The notes: generated by a model not told the origin, from the sequence alone. Positions 52,849-60,965 are shown, numbered from the stretch's first letter. The stretch is DNA of 64,000 nt from Desulfoglaeba alkanexedens ALDC (GCF_005377625.1 NZ_CP040098.1:744001-808000), one strand, 5' to 3'. Made by a program: numbers and translations.

Positions 52849-53287
52849 TCACAACCTCGGCCAGACCGGTGATCATGTCGATTCGAATCGTGTGGGGACG
52901 CCTGTCGCCTATGGAAAACACGAGTCTACCCCCACTCGAAGAGCCGTCCGGATAGAACACGATCGCGCGGCGATCGCCGCCGGCCGTAGCGATGCCTTCG
53001 CCTTCGATGAGCATCGCTTCCGGAATGGCGACGGAGCCTTTCCGGCCCCCGACCCAGCAGCGGCGTTCGTCCTGGGAAATGTAGAGGGCCGTGGGCTCTC
53101 CCCGCCCCACCGCCGCTCGGCGTGCGGCTCTCGCCAGTTCGAGGAACTCCTGGACGAACCGCCGGTCCTCCCGGCCGCTCAACCCTCGGCCCACGTGCAT
53201 GAAGACCAGGGAACCGGCCAGGGAGACAATCACCAGCACCACCAGCAGTTCCAGCAGCGTGAAACCCTTTTCAGAAGGCGATTTCAT
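52835..53287 (-). CDS. gspH: T2SS pseudopilin GspH
   Basis: 150 residues with the prepilin motif KGFTLLELLVVLVIVSLAGS (cleavage G8/F9, Glu +5). The beta-rich C-terminus (ALYISQDERRCWVGG, AIVFYPDGSSSGGRLVFSIG) is typical of GspH and not of GspG, which has a conserved calcium-binding GWGxP-like tail. The start overlaps the gspF stop by 17 nt. Its identity as H matters because no GspG gene lies between F and H. Confidence 0.85.
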   Translation of the reverse strand: MKSPSEKGFTLLELLVVLVIVSLAGSLVFMHVGRGLSGREDRRFVQEFLELARAARRAAVGRGEPTALYISQDERRCWVGGRKGSVAIPEAMLIEGEGIATAGGDRRAIVFYPDGSSSGGRLVFSIGDRRPHTIRIDMITGLAEVVNADE

Positions 53288-54476
53288 TGATTCCGAATAT
53301 GGCGGAAAGCATGGAAATGACCATGCCTCCGATCACCAGGCCCATGAAAAGAATGGCGGCGGGTTCCAGCATGGCGAGGTAGCGCTTGATCTTGACCTGG
53401 ATCTGGGCGTCCAGTTCATCGGCGGTGGCGGTGAGCATGGCACCCAGTTCCCCGGTTTCTTCACCGAGCGCCGTCATGTGCACGACCACGACCGGAAAGA
53501 GGCCCGTTTCCTTGATAAGCAGGCTGATGCGCTTGCCTTGGCGCACCTGCTGGTAGATGTGTTCCACGGCTTCTTTGACCACGTGATTTCCGGCGACGTC
53601 CCGAACGATGGCCAGCGCCTTGAGCAGCGGCACGCCGCTGGAAACCAGGGTGCCGAGCGTCCGCGCGAAACGGCTCACTTCCAGGTCGAGAAAGAGGGAG
53701 CCCAAGAGCGGAAGCCTGATGAGCCAACGATCGAGGCGCCGTTTTCCAAGGGATGTCCGAACCGCATGCCAGGCGGCGCCGGCGGCGGCGCCGGCGGCCA
53801 GCACGAGCGCCCACCACCACTCGCGAAAGAGGTCGCTCGCGAGGATCAGCATCCGGGTGGAAAAGGGAATGTCGTGGCCCATGTCGACGAAGATTTCGGC
53901 AAACCGCGGGATCACGAACCCCAGGATGGCCACCACCGAGAGGATGCCCACGCCCACGAGAAGCGAAGGATAGATGGCCGACGAAACGACGAACCGCTTG
54001 ATCTCTTCGTTCCGCTCCAAGAATGCGGCGAGCTTTCCCATGACCTCGTCCAAAACGCCGCCCACTTCGCCGACCCGCACCATGTTCACGTAGAGTTCAC
54101 GGAACTCCGGCCTTGCCGCCATGGCGTCGGAAAGGCTCTTGCCGCCCCGGAGCCCCTCTCTCAACTCCAGGGCCATGTCCCGGACGGGTTTTTCGGTGGC
54201 CGCATCCGCGATGATAAAAAGCGCCCGGTCCAGGGGGATCCCGGCCTTGGTAAGATGCGCCAGTTCCTGGGTGAACCGAAGGAGCCCCACCCCCTTGACA
54301 CGGCCCCTGCGGAACCGAAACGCCACCGAGCGCTTCGGTGCACCGTTGACCCAGCGGATGAGGTGAAGGCCACGGGTCTGGAGCGAGAGAAGGAGAGCGG
54401 CCCGGTCCCTCGCTTCCTCGGCGGCCACGATCCTCCGGCCCCGGGAATCGAGTGCTTCGTAGGAAAACTTCTCCAT
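53271..54476 (-). CDS. gspF: T2SS inner-membrane platform protein GspF
   Basis: 401 residues with two repeated GspF cytoplasmic domains (LLRFTQELAHLTKAGIPLDR and VSRFARTLGTLVSSGVPLLK) and three membrane segments (~165-190, ~215-235, and LFMGLVIGGMVISMLSAIFG at the C-terminus). GspF is the platform on which the pseudopilus assembles. The start overlaps the gspE stop by one base (TGATG). Confidence 0.92.
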   Translation of the reverse strand: MEKFSYEALDSRGRRIVAAEEARDRAALLLSLQTRGLHLIRWVNGAPKRSVAFRFRRGRVKGVGLLRFTQELAHLTKAGIPLDRALFIIADAATEKPVRDMALELREGLRGGKSLSDAMAARPEFRELYVNMVRVGEVGGVLDEVMGKLAAFLERNEEIKRFVVSSAIYPSLLVGVGILSVVAILGFVIPRFAEIFVDMGHDIPFSTRMLILASDLFREWWWALVLAAGAAAGAAWHAVRTSLGKRRLDRWLIRLPLLGSLFLDLEVSRFARTLGTLVSSGVPLLKALAIVRDVAGNHVVKEAVEHIYQQVRQGKRISLLIKETGLFPVVVVHMTALGEETGELGAMLTATADELDAQIQVKIKRYLAMLEPAAILFMGLVIGGMVISMLSAIFGINEIAF

Positions 54477-56089
54477 CAGCGGGTCACCCTCAGCACTTCT
54501 TCATAGGTCGTGATGCCGCGGCGCACCTTGTCCAGCCCGTCCAGGCGCAGGGTCGTCATCCCGCTTTCGACGGCTTTCTGCGCGATTCCGATCCGATCGG
54601 CTCCCCTGAGGATCTCCCGCTGAATCGCTTCATCCAGCGGAAGAAATTCGAAGATGCCCAGCCGGCCGCGGTAGCCCGTTCCACCGCAACCGTCGCAGCC
54701 TTTCCCGCGCCAGTAGGAACCGTTCACAAGGTCCGCAGAGACTCCGAATTCATCCGCCAGGGCCTGCCGCTCCTCGTCGCTCACCGGCACCTCCTCCCGG
54801 CAGTCGGGGCAGATCTTTCGCACCAGCCGCTGAGCGAGCACCGCCACGACGGCGGAGGTGATCATGAACCGTTCCACGCCCATGTCTTCCAGGCGGAGGA
54901 TGGCCCCGGGGGCGTCGTTGGTGTGGAGCGTGGAAAAGACCATGTGGCCGGTCAAGGCGGCCTGGATCGCGATTTCCGCGGTTTCCCGGTCGCGGATTTC
55001 CCCCACCAGCATCACGTCGGGGTCCTGGCGGAGAAAGGACCTCAGGCTGTAAGCGAACGTCAGTCCGATCTTCGACTGGACCTGGACCTGGTTGATGCCT
55101 TCCAGCTGGTATTCCACCGGGTCTTCCACCGTGACGATCTTCTTGTCGGGCTGGTTGATGGCGCTCAGCGCCGCGTAGAGCGTGGTGGTCTTTCCGGAAC
55201 CCGTGGGGCCGGTCACCAGGAGGATGCCGTAGGGGAGCACGATGGTGGCCTGAAAGCGCTGAAGGAGGTTGGAAGGAAACCCCAGGCGGTCCAGTTCGAA
55301 AAGCACGTCTTCCTTGTGCAGCAGCCGCAGCACCAGACTTTCACCGAAAACGGTCGGGAGCGACGAAACGCGGATGTCCAGTTCCTGTCTGGCCATCTTG
55401 AACTTGATGCGCCCGTCCTGGGGCAGCCGCATTTCCGCGATGTTCATCTTGGCCATGAGCTTGATGCGGGACGTGATGGCGGCCTGGAACCGCTTGGCCA
55501 GGCTTTCTTGGTCGTGCAGCACGCCGTCGATCCGGTAGCGCACCTGAACCCCCTGGCGGCGCGGTTCGATGTGGATGTCGGAAGCCCCGAGATCCACCGC
55601 CCGGGAAATCAGGTGATTCACCAGGCGGATGATGGGCCCCTCGGACGCCATGTCTTTCAGTTGCTCCGGGTTGTCCCAGAGTTGCTCCTCCAAGCTCAGC
55701 CCTTCGCCTTCCCCCGCCTCGTCTTCGCCGAGCACCACTTCCGTCTCGTACCACCGGTACGTAAACTGCGACAGAAGGTCTTCCGACGCCTTGAAGACAG
55801 CCACGGGTTTCCCGTATACCGCGGCGATGATTTCCCGAGTATTGAAATCCAAGGGATCCGCCATAGCCACCTTCACCGCCTCCCGGGAATCGTCCAGCAC
55901 CAGGAAACGAAACCGCTTCATGAAAGGGAGGGGAAGCGGATTGAGCCCCGGCGGGTTGTCGGGAAATCCGTTTTCATCGATTTCCGGGACGTTCAGCACG
56001 GGAACTTCCGTCCGGGGAAAGGCCTCCGCCGGCTGACGCTCGTTGTCCGGAGCCGACCGCCCGATACGCTTCAATAGATTTTGCATCAT
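54476..56089 (-). CDS. gspE: T2SS assembly ATPase GspE
   Basis: 537 residues. An N1-type domain is followed by the ATPase: Walker A GPTGSGKTTT (~293), Asp box VEYQLEG, Walker B QDPDVMLVGEIRDRETAEIA and His box VFSTLHTNDA. The C-terminal four-Cys zinc motif is complete (ICPDCREE ~423 and KGCDGCGGTGYRGR ~461). It powers pseudopilus assembly. It is first in the minus-strand T2SS operon, so a promoter should lie just above 56089. ATG 56086 (one codon in) is equally possible. Confidence 0.93.
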   Translation of the reverse strand: MMQNLLKRIGRSAPDNERQPAEAFPRTEVPVLNVPEIDENGFPDNPPGLNPLPLPFMKRFRFLVLDDSREAVKVAMADPLDFNTREIIAAVYGKPVAVFKASEDLLSQFTYRWYETEVVLGEDEAGEGEGLSLEEQLWDNPEQLKDMASEGPIIRLVNHLISRAVDLGASDIHIEPRRQGVQVRYRIDGVLHDQESLAKRFQAAITSRIKLMAKMNIAEMRLPQDGRIKFKMARQELDIRVSSLPTVFGESLVLRLLHKEDVLFELDRLGFPSNLLQRFQATIVLPYGILLVTGPTGSGKTTTLYAALSAINQPDKKIVTVEDPVEYQLEGINQVQVQSKIGLTFAYSLRSFLRQDPDVMLVGEIRDRETAEIAIQAALTGHMVFSTLHTNDAPGAILRLEDMGVERFMITSAVVAVLAQRLVRKICPDCREEVPVSDEERQALADEFGVSADLVNGSYWRGKGCDGCGGTGYRGRLGIFEFLPLDEAIQREILRGADRIGIAQKAVESGMTTLRLDGLDKVRRGITTYEEVLRVTR

Positions 56090-56656
56090 GGGGAACCCGT
56101 TACACCCCCTTCACTCAGGATCCTTTGAAAAGGCCGGACGCGCGACAGCCCGAAACCGCCATGTCTTCCGCGAGGATCAAAAGTGGAACCCCTCGCCTCC
56201 TATGCGGAGCCGGCCGTTGCGCCCTTCAACGGCCGAGGAGGCTTCCGGGCGCACGTCTAATCCGTTCAACCCCCACTTTTGGAACCAATATGTCACATTT
56301 TCACGTCAAAGGCCAAGAGCTTCACTCAAAAGATGCGATGGAACGTGGAGCACGGCCGATCGCTGATTTCGTGACCGGATCGGCGCGGGCCCATCCGGCA
56401 AGGTAACGGCATCTTCCACCTTGTTCCCAAGCTCGACCATCCACCTTGTTCCCAAGCTCGACCATCCACCTTGTTCCACCTTGTTCCCAAGCTCGACCAT
56501 CCACCTTGTTCCCAAGCTCCAGCTTGGGAACACAACTGTGTAGAAGCTCCAGCTTCGATCACCATAAGGAGGCGAAGCCGGAGCTTGGGAACGAGGGATG
56601 ATTCGTCCAGGCTCCACACCTGTGGCCATCGGTGAAATCCGTGGACAAAGACATCG
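56090..56656. repeat. Upstream region of the T2SS operon with repeat B array
   Basis: Positions 56090-56410 hold no supported gene and probably contain the gspE promoter. Positions 56413-56530 are an array of four ACCTTGTTCCCAAGCTCGAC-like repeat B half-units in tandem, followed by a full B palindrome and a partial repeat A near 56618-56656. Confidence 0.6.
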
Positions 56657-56900
56657 GTGTGTCTCAAGACACGTGTCGCACCAAGCCAAGCACATCCACA
56701 CGGGGCCACCCACATGGTTCTTGCCCCGCTTCCGTCCCCGCGCTAGGTTTGCATCATAACCCGTCGGCGCTCCACCGTGGATACATTCACCAAGGGGCGT
56801 CGGATGCGCGGCGCGTTTCCCTGTGGCGCCTGCAGGTCACGGGTCGATGCGGGTGCTAACCCAAATGGGCATCCACAGATTACACAGATTGACACAGACC
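56657..56900. repeat. Long direct repeat D1 (left border of the integron island)
   Basis: About 244 bp from GTGTGTC..AAGACACGTGTCGCA to CCAAATGGGCATCCACAG and the first CACAGATT units of repeat A. It is repeated in direct orientation with few differences at 61943-62188. It encloses an arm distinct from the usual repeat A arm (CACCGTGGATACATTCACCA and TTTCCCTGTGGCGCCTGCAG). Confidence 0.8.
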
Positions 56901-57017
56901 TTAATCCGTGAGATTGCGTCTATACATAAAAATATCATACCGCAGGTATCATCTTGAATTTCATTCGCTTTTGTGCTATAGGGTCTCCTGTCAAACTTTC
57001 ACCCGCCAGGTGCACTC

Positions 57018-57762
57018 ATGAGAAGGATCGAGATGGAGCCATCTTCGAAGGCCTTCTACAGCGGGTACTCGGGCCTGGTCCTCGTGGGCAATCTGATCAA
57101 CGGCACCACGGACCTCTGCGAACGGTTGGAAAAGGAAGTTCCGGGAAAGAAGGGGTGCCGCGGACGTACCAGAACTACGACGGATACGCGCCGATTGGGG
57201 CCTACCTCGGCCAGAAGCGATGGTGTCTGGGCATGGAGCTTCGCCCGGGGTCTCAGCATTCCCAGAACGGATTTGTTGACTTTTTGCGCAAGGCATTGGT
57301 GTGTACCCGGAGATCACCCGCAAGCCCCTCTTGGTGCAAACGGACTCGTCTCACGATGCTCTGGAAACGCTTGTGGAGCTTCGCCGACACCCCAATGTGA
57401 GCTTTATCGTCCCATGGAATCCACCGGACCGCCTTTACCGGCGTGATCGGGCCTTCATGGAGGGCCGTTTAAGTGAGCCCCGGCCCGGCAAAAAAGTGGC
57501 GATCTTCAGCACGTGGGTGACACGACACTATGGATAGAGAACCTATCGGTTTCGCCTGGTGATCCGGGTCACCGAGAGGATATCGGATGCCAAGGGGCAT
57601 AGGCTGATCCGGCCCGATATCAAGCTGGAGGGCTGGTGGACGTCCCTTTCCGTCCATGAGGATCAAGTGATCCGCTTGTACGAGAAGGGGGTCTGAGTGA
57701 GCCGTTTTATAGTGAGATCACGTCCGATCTGGACTTGGAGCGATGGCCCTGCGGAATAGCGG
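57018..57762 (+). pseudogene. IS1380-family transposase, multiply frameshifted
   Basis: Pieces in different frames together make an IS1380 transposase. They are the N-part (SGLVLVGNLINGTTDL), YQNYDGYAPIGAYLG (matching the family's YxGYdGYaPI block), MELRPGSQHSQNGFVDFLRK, PLLVQTDSSHDALETL, and FRLVIRVTERISDAKGHRLI with a terminal EKGV. At least three frameshifts or stops and a deletion near 57150 make it inactive. Confidence 0.75.
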
Positions 57763-58064
57763 TCAGGTGCAGCGCCTTGTTGGACGAACCCGCTACGCGG
57801 CGGGAAAAACCACACTTCATGCCTCTAACTGTTCAATCAAAACTTCCTGGTTATTCCTTCAAGTTGGGTTTACTCTTCATGTCGGCCATTATGATCCGAT
57901 TCTTCGAACGCCGGATAAGTTATGCAAATCTTCAATTTATTTCACTTTTTCTCTAATTTAACACCGGATGAATTGTGTAAGCCTCTAATTTATTTCGTTT
58001 TTCTCTAATTACTGTCCGAAAAAGTACTTACATATATGGCATAACCTATGCCAAGTTCGGGCTC
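57763..58064. other. Non-coding AT-rich spacer
   Basis: No gene or known repeat is recognised. The last part (57940-58020) contains two near-copies of TTTATTTC(G/A)(C/T)TTTTTCTCTAAT spaced about 60 bp apart. It separates the IS1380 relic from the first attC-like site. Confidence 0.45.
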
Positions 58065-58129
58065 GTCCAACCACAGGATAAGATCGTGGATCGCTTCGCT
58101 CTCAGGATCTATCCTTATTCGTTAGGCAG
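58065..58129 (-). other. attC-like site 1 (distal end of cassette array)
   Basis: On the plus strand it starts GTCCAAC (RYYYAAC) and ends GTTAGGC (GTTRRRY), 65 bp. Inner arms AGGATAAGATC and GATCTATCCT can pair, giving the hairpin of an integron attC. The hicA stop lies just upstream on the minus strand, as expected for a gene cassette. Confidence 0.65.
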
Positions 58130-58133
58130 TTTC

Positions 58134-58349
58134 TCAGAGATCCTCAAGCGTGAGGCCCGTGCGCTTGGCGATGCGTGCCAGCATGCGGGGGCCAATCTCT
58201 TCTGAGTCATGAAACGCGAAGACGTAATCTGGCCAGCCAGGTCGCGACAGAATTCGGTGAGATGTTTCAGATTGACGCTTGATCGTCCAGCCAATTCGCA
58301 GCAAGGCGGCCAGCACAAGGCGAGCTTTAGCTGACGGCCATTGACTCAT
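58134..58349 (-). CDS. hicA: HicA-type mRNA interferase toxin (set 3)
   Basis: 71 residues. The double-stranded RNA-binding-like fold is visible: ARLVLAALLRIGWTIKRQSE then LSRPGWPDYVFAFHDSEEIG and ARIAKRTGLTLEDL. The usual catalytic His near GSHxxL is altered (ETSHRILS). HicA degrades mRNA and is held by HicB. It overlaps hicB by 4 nt (ATGA), on the minus strand in the cassette array. Confidence 0.8.
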   Translation of the reverse strand: MSQWPSAKARLVLAALLRIGWTIKRQSETSHRILSRPGWPDYVFAFHDSEEIGPRMLARIAKRTGLTLEDL

Positions 58350-58546
58350 GCCGGCATCGCGAAGACTTCATGCAATTCGGGGATTGCCTCACCGTGTTCC
58401 AGTCGATCAGCCAGCACGCGCAAAGCTAAAGCTTTGACTTTTGAAATCGCTTCTTCACGACTCTGCCCATAGATCATCACACCGGGTAGATCGGGAATTT
58501 CGGCTATCCACCGACCATCTTCCTCGCGTTCAATTTCGATATTCAT
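58346..58546 (-). CDS. hicB: HicB-type antitoxin (set 3)
   Basis: 66 residues, a partial RNase H-like fold of HicB: IEIEREEDGRWIAEIPDLPG and YGQSREEAISKVKALALRV. It lacks a C-terminal DNA-binding domain, as in short HicB proteins. AGGTGTGAAGG precedes the ATG. It neutralises HicA of set 3. Gene order B then A is common in this family. Confidence 0.82.
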   Translation of the reverse strand: MNIEIEREEDGRWIAEIPDLPGVMIYGQSREEAISKVKALALRVLADRLEHGEAIPELHEVFAMPA

Positions 58547-58682
58547 CCTTCACACCTCCGATACACACATTAGCGGAGTTTTCCCAGAAAAATCCGCCTT
58601 TTCCGCTGCGGTGAGCTTTCGTTTAGGCTTTGCCATTAAAAGAGGTCGCCCCCTCCTACCCGGTTTTGACGATCAAATGACC

Positions 58683-58949
58683 TCAGCGCGTCTTTATTAT
58701 TCTCCAGTACTTGATGCCAGGCACCCCTCCCTGAGACTCGGGACATCGCCTCTCGTGTATGTCAGAGGCGTTTGCTCCATAAACATACCCACAGATTGTA
58801 CATTCAATCTTGTAGGCATACTGTCCCCGATCGGTCCCCGGCACTCCATAATAATCGCAACACTTCTGACCGTGACGATTGACGTATCCTATCTCAGTTG
58901 TCTCGCCTTTCCCGTGTTGCCAGTCAACAGGACTATCGATGTCCTTCAT
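58683..58949 (-). CDS. Small Cys-containing hypothetical protein
   Basis: 88 residues (MKDIDSPVDWQHGKGETTEIG ... GIKYWRIIKTR). It has CC, CTICGYVYGANAS and RRCPESQGG, which look like a zinc-binding knuckle with the last Cys pair broken (CPES where CPxC is expected). ATG 58949 follows AAAAAGGATAATC; six extra upstream codons are possible. It lies alone between attC-like sites. Function unknown. Confidence 0.6.
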   Translation of the reverse strand: MKDIDSPVDWQHGKGETTEIGYVNRHGQKCCDYYGVPGTDRGQYAYKIECTICGYVYGANASDIHERRCPESQGGVPGIKYWRIIKTR

Positions 58950-58971
58950 GATTATCCTTTTTCCCAACTGC

Positions 58972-59023
58972 CACAGTTGAGGCGGACCGGCCTTTTGGGC
59001 GTCGCCTCAAGCGAAAGTTAGCG
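58972..59023 (-). other. attC-like site 2 (degenerate)
   Basis: On the plus strand it runs from TCCCAAC to GTTAGCG, with arms TTGAGGCGG and CGCCTCAA pairing around a GC-rich loop. The core boxes deviate at one position each. It lies between the Cys-rich protein and the MNT/HEPN remnant, where a cassette junction is expected. Confidence 0.45.
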
Positions 59024-59061
59024 CAGGGCTTTCCAAAAGTCGGACGAACTGAGTTAATGTG

Positions 59062-59220
59062 TCAACCTGCCTCTTTTTCAATCAGGCTGGCAACACAGCC
59101 AATGAGCTCTTCTGGATTTGAGATCCATGGCAGCACCTGTGATTCTTCAAAGCTGACAAAGTCGATGTAGTCACCCTCTTGGCGTCTCTCAAAAAGATCA
59201 TTGTAGATCCTGGCTAAATC
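59062..59220 (-). pseudogene. HEPN toxin, C-terminal remnant
   Basis: The minus frame DLARIYNDLFERRQEGDYI then DFVSFEESQVLPWISNPEEL and a TGA resembles the C-terminal helices of HEPN-domain toxins. The N-terminal ~80 residues with the RxxxxH motif are missing: the frame continues directly, out of phase, from the truncated MNT gene, so a deletion joined the two. Confidence 0.6.
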
Positions 59221-59483
59221 CTGATGTCGCTATTCCATTCATCGTGGTTCCGTACAATTGATGAGATCACCTCCCCCGTCTCCCACTCCAGCTCATAGAG
59301 TCTATGACGGATTCGATCCGTGCGTTCATCGCTGACAGGGCCGTCCACAAGGATCAGGAAGTCCCAATCTGATTCTGATAGAGCATCACCACGGGAGCGG
59401 CAACCGTAAAGAATGATCTCTGCATCAGGCTCCGCCTGATGCACAGCCTCCTTTATCTGTTCGAGCAATTCTTCTCTATTCAT
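59214..59483 (-). CDS. MNT-type nucleotidyltransferase antitoxin (C-terminally altered)
   Basis: 89 residues. The nucleotidyltransferase signature is IILYGCRSRGDALSESDWDF with the two Asp of DWDFLIL, as in MNT antitoxins, which AMPylate HEPN toxins; the usual GSRxRG has Cys for Ser. ATG 59483 follows ACGAGGTATTCAT. The last residues (NSDIRI) replace the usual tail because of fusion to the HEPN remnant. Whether it is still active is uncertain. Confidence 0.68.
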   Translation of the reverse strand: MNREELLEQIKEAVHQAEPDAEIILYGCRSRGDALSESDWDFLILVDGPVSDERTDRIRHRLYELEWETGEVISSIVRNHDEWNSDIRI

Positions 59484-59507
59484 ATGAATACCTCGTATTC
59501 TCACGGG

Positions 59508-59566
59508 CGCTAACGACGCAAATCAACTGCCGCTGTAAGCGGTCGGCTGCATTTGCCTTGTTAGGC
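59508..59566 (-). other. attC-like site 3
   Basis: 59 bp on the plus strand from CGCTAAC to GTTAGGC. The inner arms GCAAATCAACTGCCGCT and AGCGGTCGGCTGCATTTGC pair with the extra unpaired bases typical of attC. The RelE-like gene's TAA lies within the GCCTAAC box, as in true cassettes. Confidence 0.72.
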
Positions 59567-59839
59567 GTGCCTTAGCTGCTTCAATATATTATCATAATCC
59601 GTATGTGAACCGACCCAGAACCAGATTATTTCACTGTCCTGCTGTATGCCTAAAGCACGATACTCTCTTGAAATACGAACTGCATAAATCGGCCGCTTCG
59701 AATGTACTCGTTTGAAGTGTAACCCCGGATAATAAGGGTCTTTTTTGAACTGTGCATAAGCCTCTCTCGCCTGCCTTTGGGTTTCCTTCGGCAGATCTGC
59801 CAGGAGTTTACGAAAACGCTCTGCCGTACGGGATATCAC
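59561..59839 (-). CDS. RelE/ParE-type toxin
   Basis: 92 residues (ISRTAERFRKLLADLP, PYYPGLHFKRVHSKRPIYAV then RISREYRALG and IWFWVGSHTDYDNIL), matching the small RelE/ParE fold with basic residues for mRNA or gyrase interaction. It overlaps its antitoxin by 4 nt. Antitoxin-first order and attC on the 3' side fit a self-contained cassette. Confidence 0.8.
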   Translation of the reverse strand: MISRTAERFRKLLADLPKETQRQAREAYAQFKKDPYYPGLHFKRVHSKRPIYAVRISREYRALGIQQDSEIIWFWVGSHTDYDNILKQLRHA

Positions 59840-60054
59840 AGCTCGTCAATATCCAAAGTTTTTGTCTTGCCTTGTGCATGCTCTGCAAGTGCCTCATCCG
59901 CCAGTTTATCTAATACATCTTCCGACTCAGCGAATGCTTTTTCCCATTTTTTATCGGATATGATTTCCTCAATCAGCCATCGGGCCAAAGCATTTTGTTC
60001 CAATTCCGACAACTTTGACGCCTCTTCAAAAGCTTTTTCAAGAAGTTGTGTCAT
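59836..60054 (-). CDS. Antitoxin partner of the RelE/ParE-type toxin
   Basis: 72 residues, acidic and helical (LLEKAFEEASKLSELEQNAL then ARWLIEEIISDKKW and ALAEHAQGKTKTLDIDEL). The C-terminal segment is typical of antitoxins that wrap their toxin. TTGGAGGTAGACT precedes the ATG. Overlap with the toxin start supports co-translation. Confidence 0.78.
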   Translation of the reverse strand: MTQLLEKAFEEASKLSELEQNALARWLIEEIISDKKWEKAFAESEDVLDKLADEALAEHAQGKTKTLDIDEL

Positions 60055-60079
60055 AGTCTACCTCCAATATTTTTTATAC

Positions 60080-60150
60080 GCCTAACGACCAAGCTCGGTG
60101 GTGCGGATGGAGCGCAGCGGAATCTCCATCCAGTGCAGCGCACTGCATAA
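60080..60150 (-). other. attC-like site 4 (partial, read into hicA)
   Basis: On the plus strand GCCTAACGACC begins at 60080, followed by arms GGATGGAG and CTCCATCC and a small GTGCAGCGCAC palindrome. The right GTTRRRY box is not clear. The sequence is translated as the last 21 residues of hicA set 1, so the toxin probably lost its native stop and reads into the site. Confidence 0.5.
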
Positions 60151-60372
60151 TTTTTCAAGAAAATCGTCTACTGTCATTCGAGCCTGTTTTAAAATATGAG
60201 ACAATGTTGAACGTTTAATCGGTTTGTGGGCAGGTACAATGATTTTAAAAGTCTCATTACCGACATGCTTTTGCAGTCGAATATGTGATCCACGTTGACG
60301 AACGATTACCCATCCGTCACGTTGTAACCCTTTGATCACCTTCTCGTAATTCAAGCTGGGGATTTTACTCAT
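60082..60372 (-). CDS. hicA: HicA-type toxin (set 1), with attC-derived tail
   Basis: 96 residues. The HicA core is VIKGLQRDGWVIVRQRGSHI (catalytic His in GSH), then KIIVPAHKPIKRSTLSHILK and MTVDDFLEKL, where most family members end. The extra 21 residues (CSALHWMEIPLRSIRTTELG) come from the attC-like site. It overlaps hicB by 4 nt. Confidence 0.83.
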   Translation of the reverse strand: MSKIPSLNYEKVIKGLQRDGWVIVRQRGSHIRLQKHVGNETFKIIVPAHKPIKRSTLSHILKQARMTVDDFLEKLCSALHWMEIPLRSIRTTELGR

Positions 60373-60572
60373 ATGGCTAATTCTAACGATTCGGCATCAG
60401 GAATAGCTACAATATCATCCTCCACAGGCTCTAAATAAAGTTCGATTGCTTCTTTAATATTTCTTACGGCTTCCTCTTTTGTATCACCTTCGGATATGCA
60501 GCCAGGCAATGAGGGAACAATTACAGTATATCCGCCATCATCACTTGGTTCGAGATAAATTTTGATTTTCAC
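60369..60572 (-). CDS. hicB: HicB-type antitoxin (set 1)
   Basis: 67 residues from GTG 60572, preceded by TGGAGG with 7-nt spacing. HicB core IKIYLEPSDDGGYTVIVPSL then PGCISEGDTKEEAVRNIKEA. The frame is also open upstream into the hicA remnant (60573-60728), so a 119-residue fusion starting at ATG 60728 is formally possible. The GTG start is favoured by its ribosome site and the family length. Confidence 0.8.
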   Translation of the reverse strand: MKIKIYLEPSDDGGYTVIVPSLPGCISEGDTKEEAVRNIKEAIELYLEPVEDDIVAIPDAESLELAI

Positions 60573-60728
60573 ATTACTACCTCCACTTACAGTTATAATT
60601 TCTATATGACGTGGCCCCGCTTCTATAACTCCAGTCTTTGGATTAATCCACAGCGAGTGTGATACCCATTCCCTTTTTAAATAACAAGCGGCTATTCGCA
60701 ACTTTCGTTCTAAATCCCTGCGTTTCAT
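60573..60728 (-). pseudogene. HicA-type toxin (set 2), truncated
   Basis: The frame MKRRDLERKLRIAACYLKRE then WVSHSLWINPKTGVIEAGPR reproduces the first ~45 residues of the HicA variant with GSSHSLW (here WVSHSLW). Beyond HIEI it diverges and merges in frame with hicB set 1. The start overlaps hicB set 2 by 4 nt. Confidence 0.7.
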
Positions 60729-60943
60729 GCAATCATTATCTTATCCTGGATTGCATCGTCAGGCAAACCACGTAGAATATTTTCTCTTCGATCTTGCAGA
60801 ATCACTATGATTGCTTGACGCAGATTCTCTTTCGTTTCATCTATTGTTTCTCCTTGTCTATTGGCACCTGCTACTTCTGGACAAATTGCTCAATATCCAC
60901 CCTCAGGTGCCGGCTCCATAATAGTGGTAAATTCTGCTTTCAT
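60725..60943 (-). pseudogene. HicB-type antitoxin (set 2), nonsense-mutated
   Basis: 73 codons: MKAEFTTIMEPAPEGGY, then TGA at codon 18 (60890-60892) where HicB relatives have Trp or Val, then AICPEVAGANRQGETIDET and ENLRQAIIVIL. One base change would restore a full HicB. ATGA overlap with the truncated hicA remains. Both members of set 2 are therefore inactivated. Confidence 0.75.
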
Positions 60944-60965
60944 AATTTTACCTCCATTTGCATTG

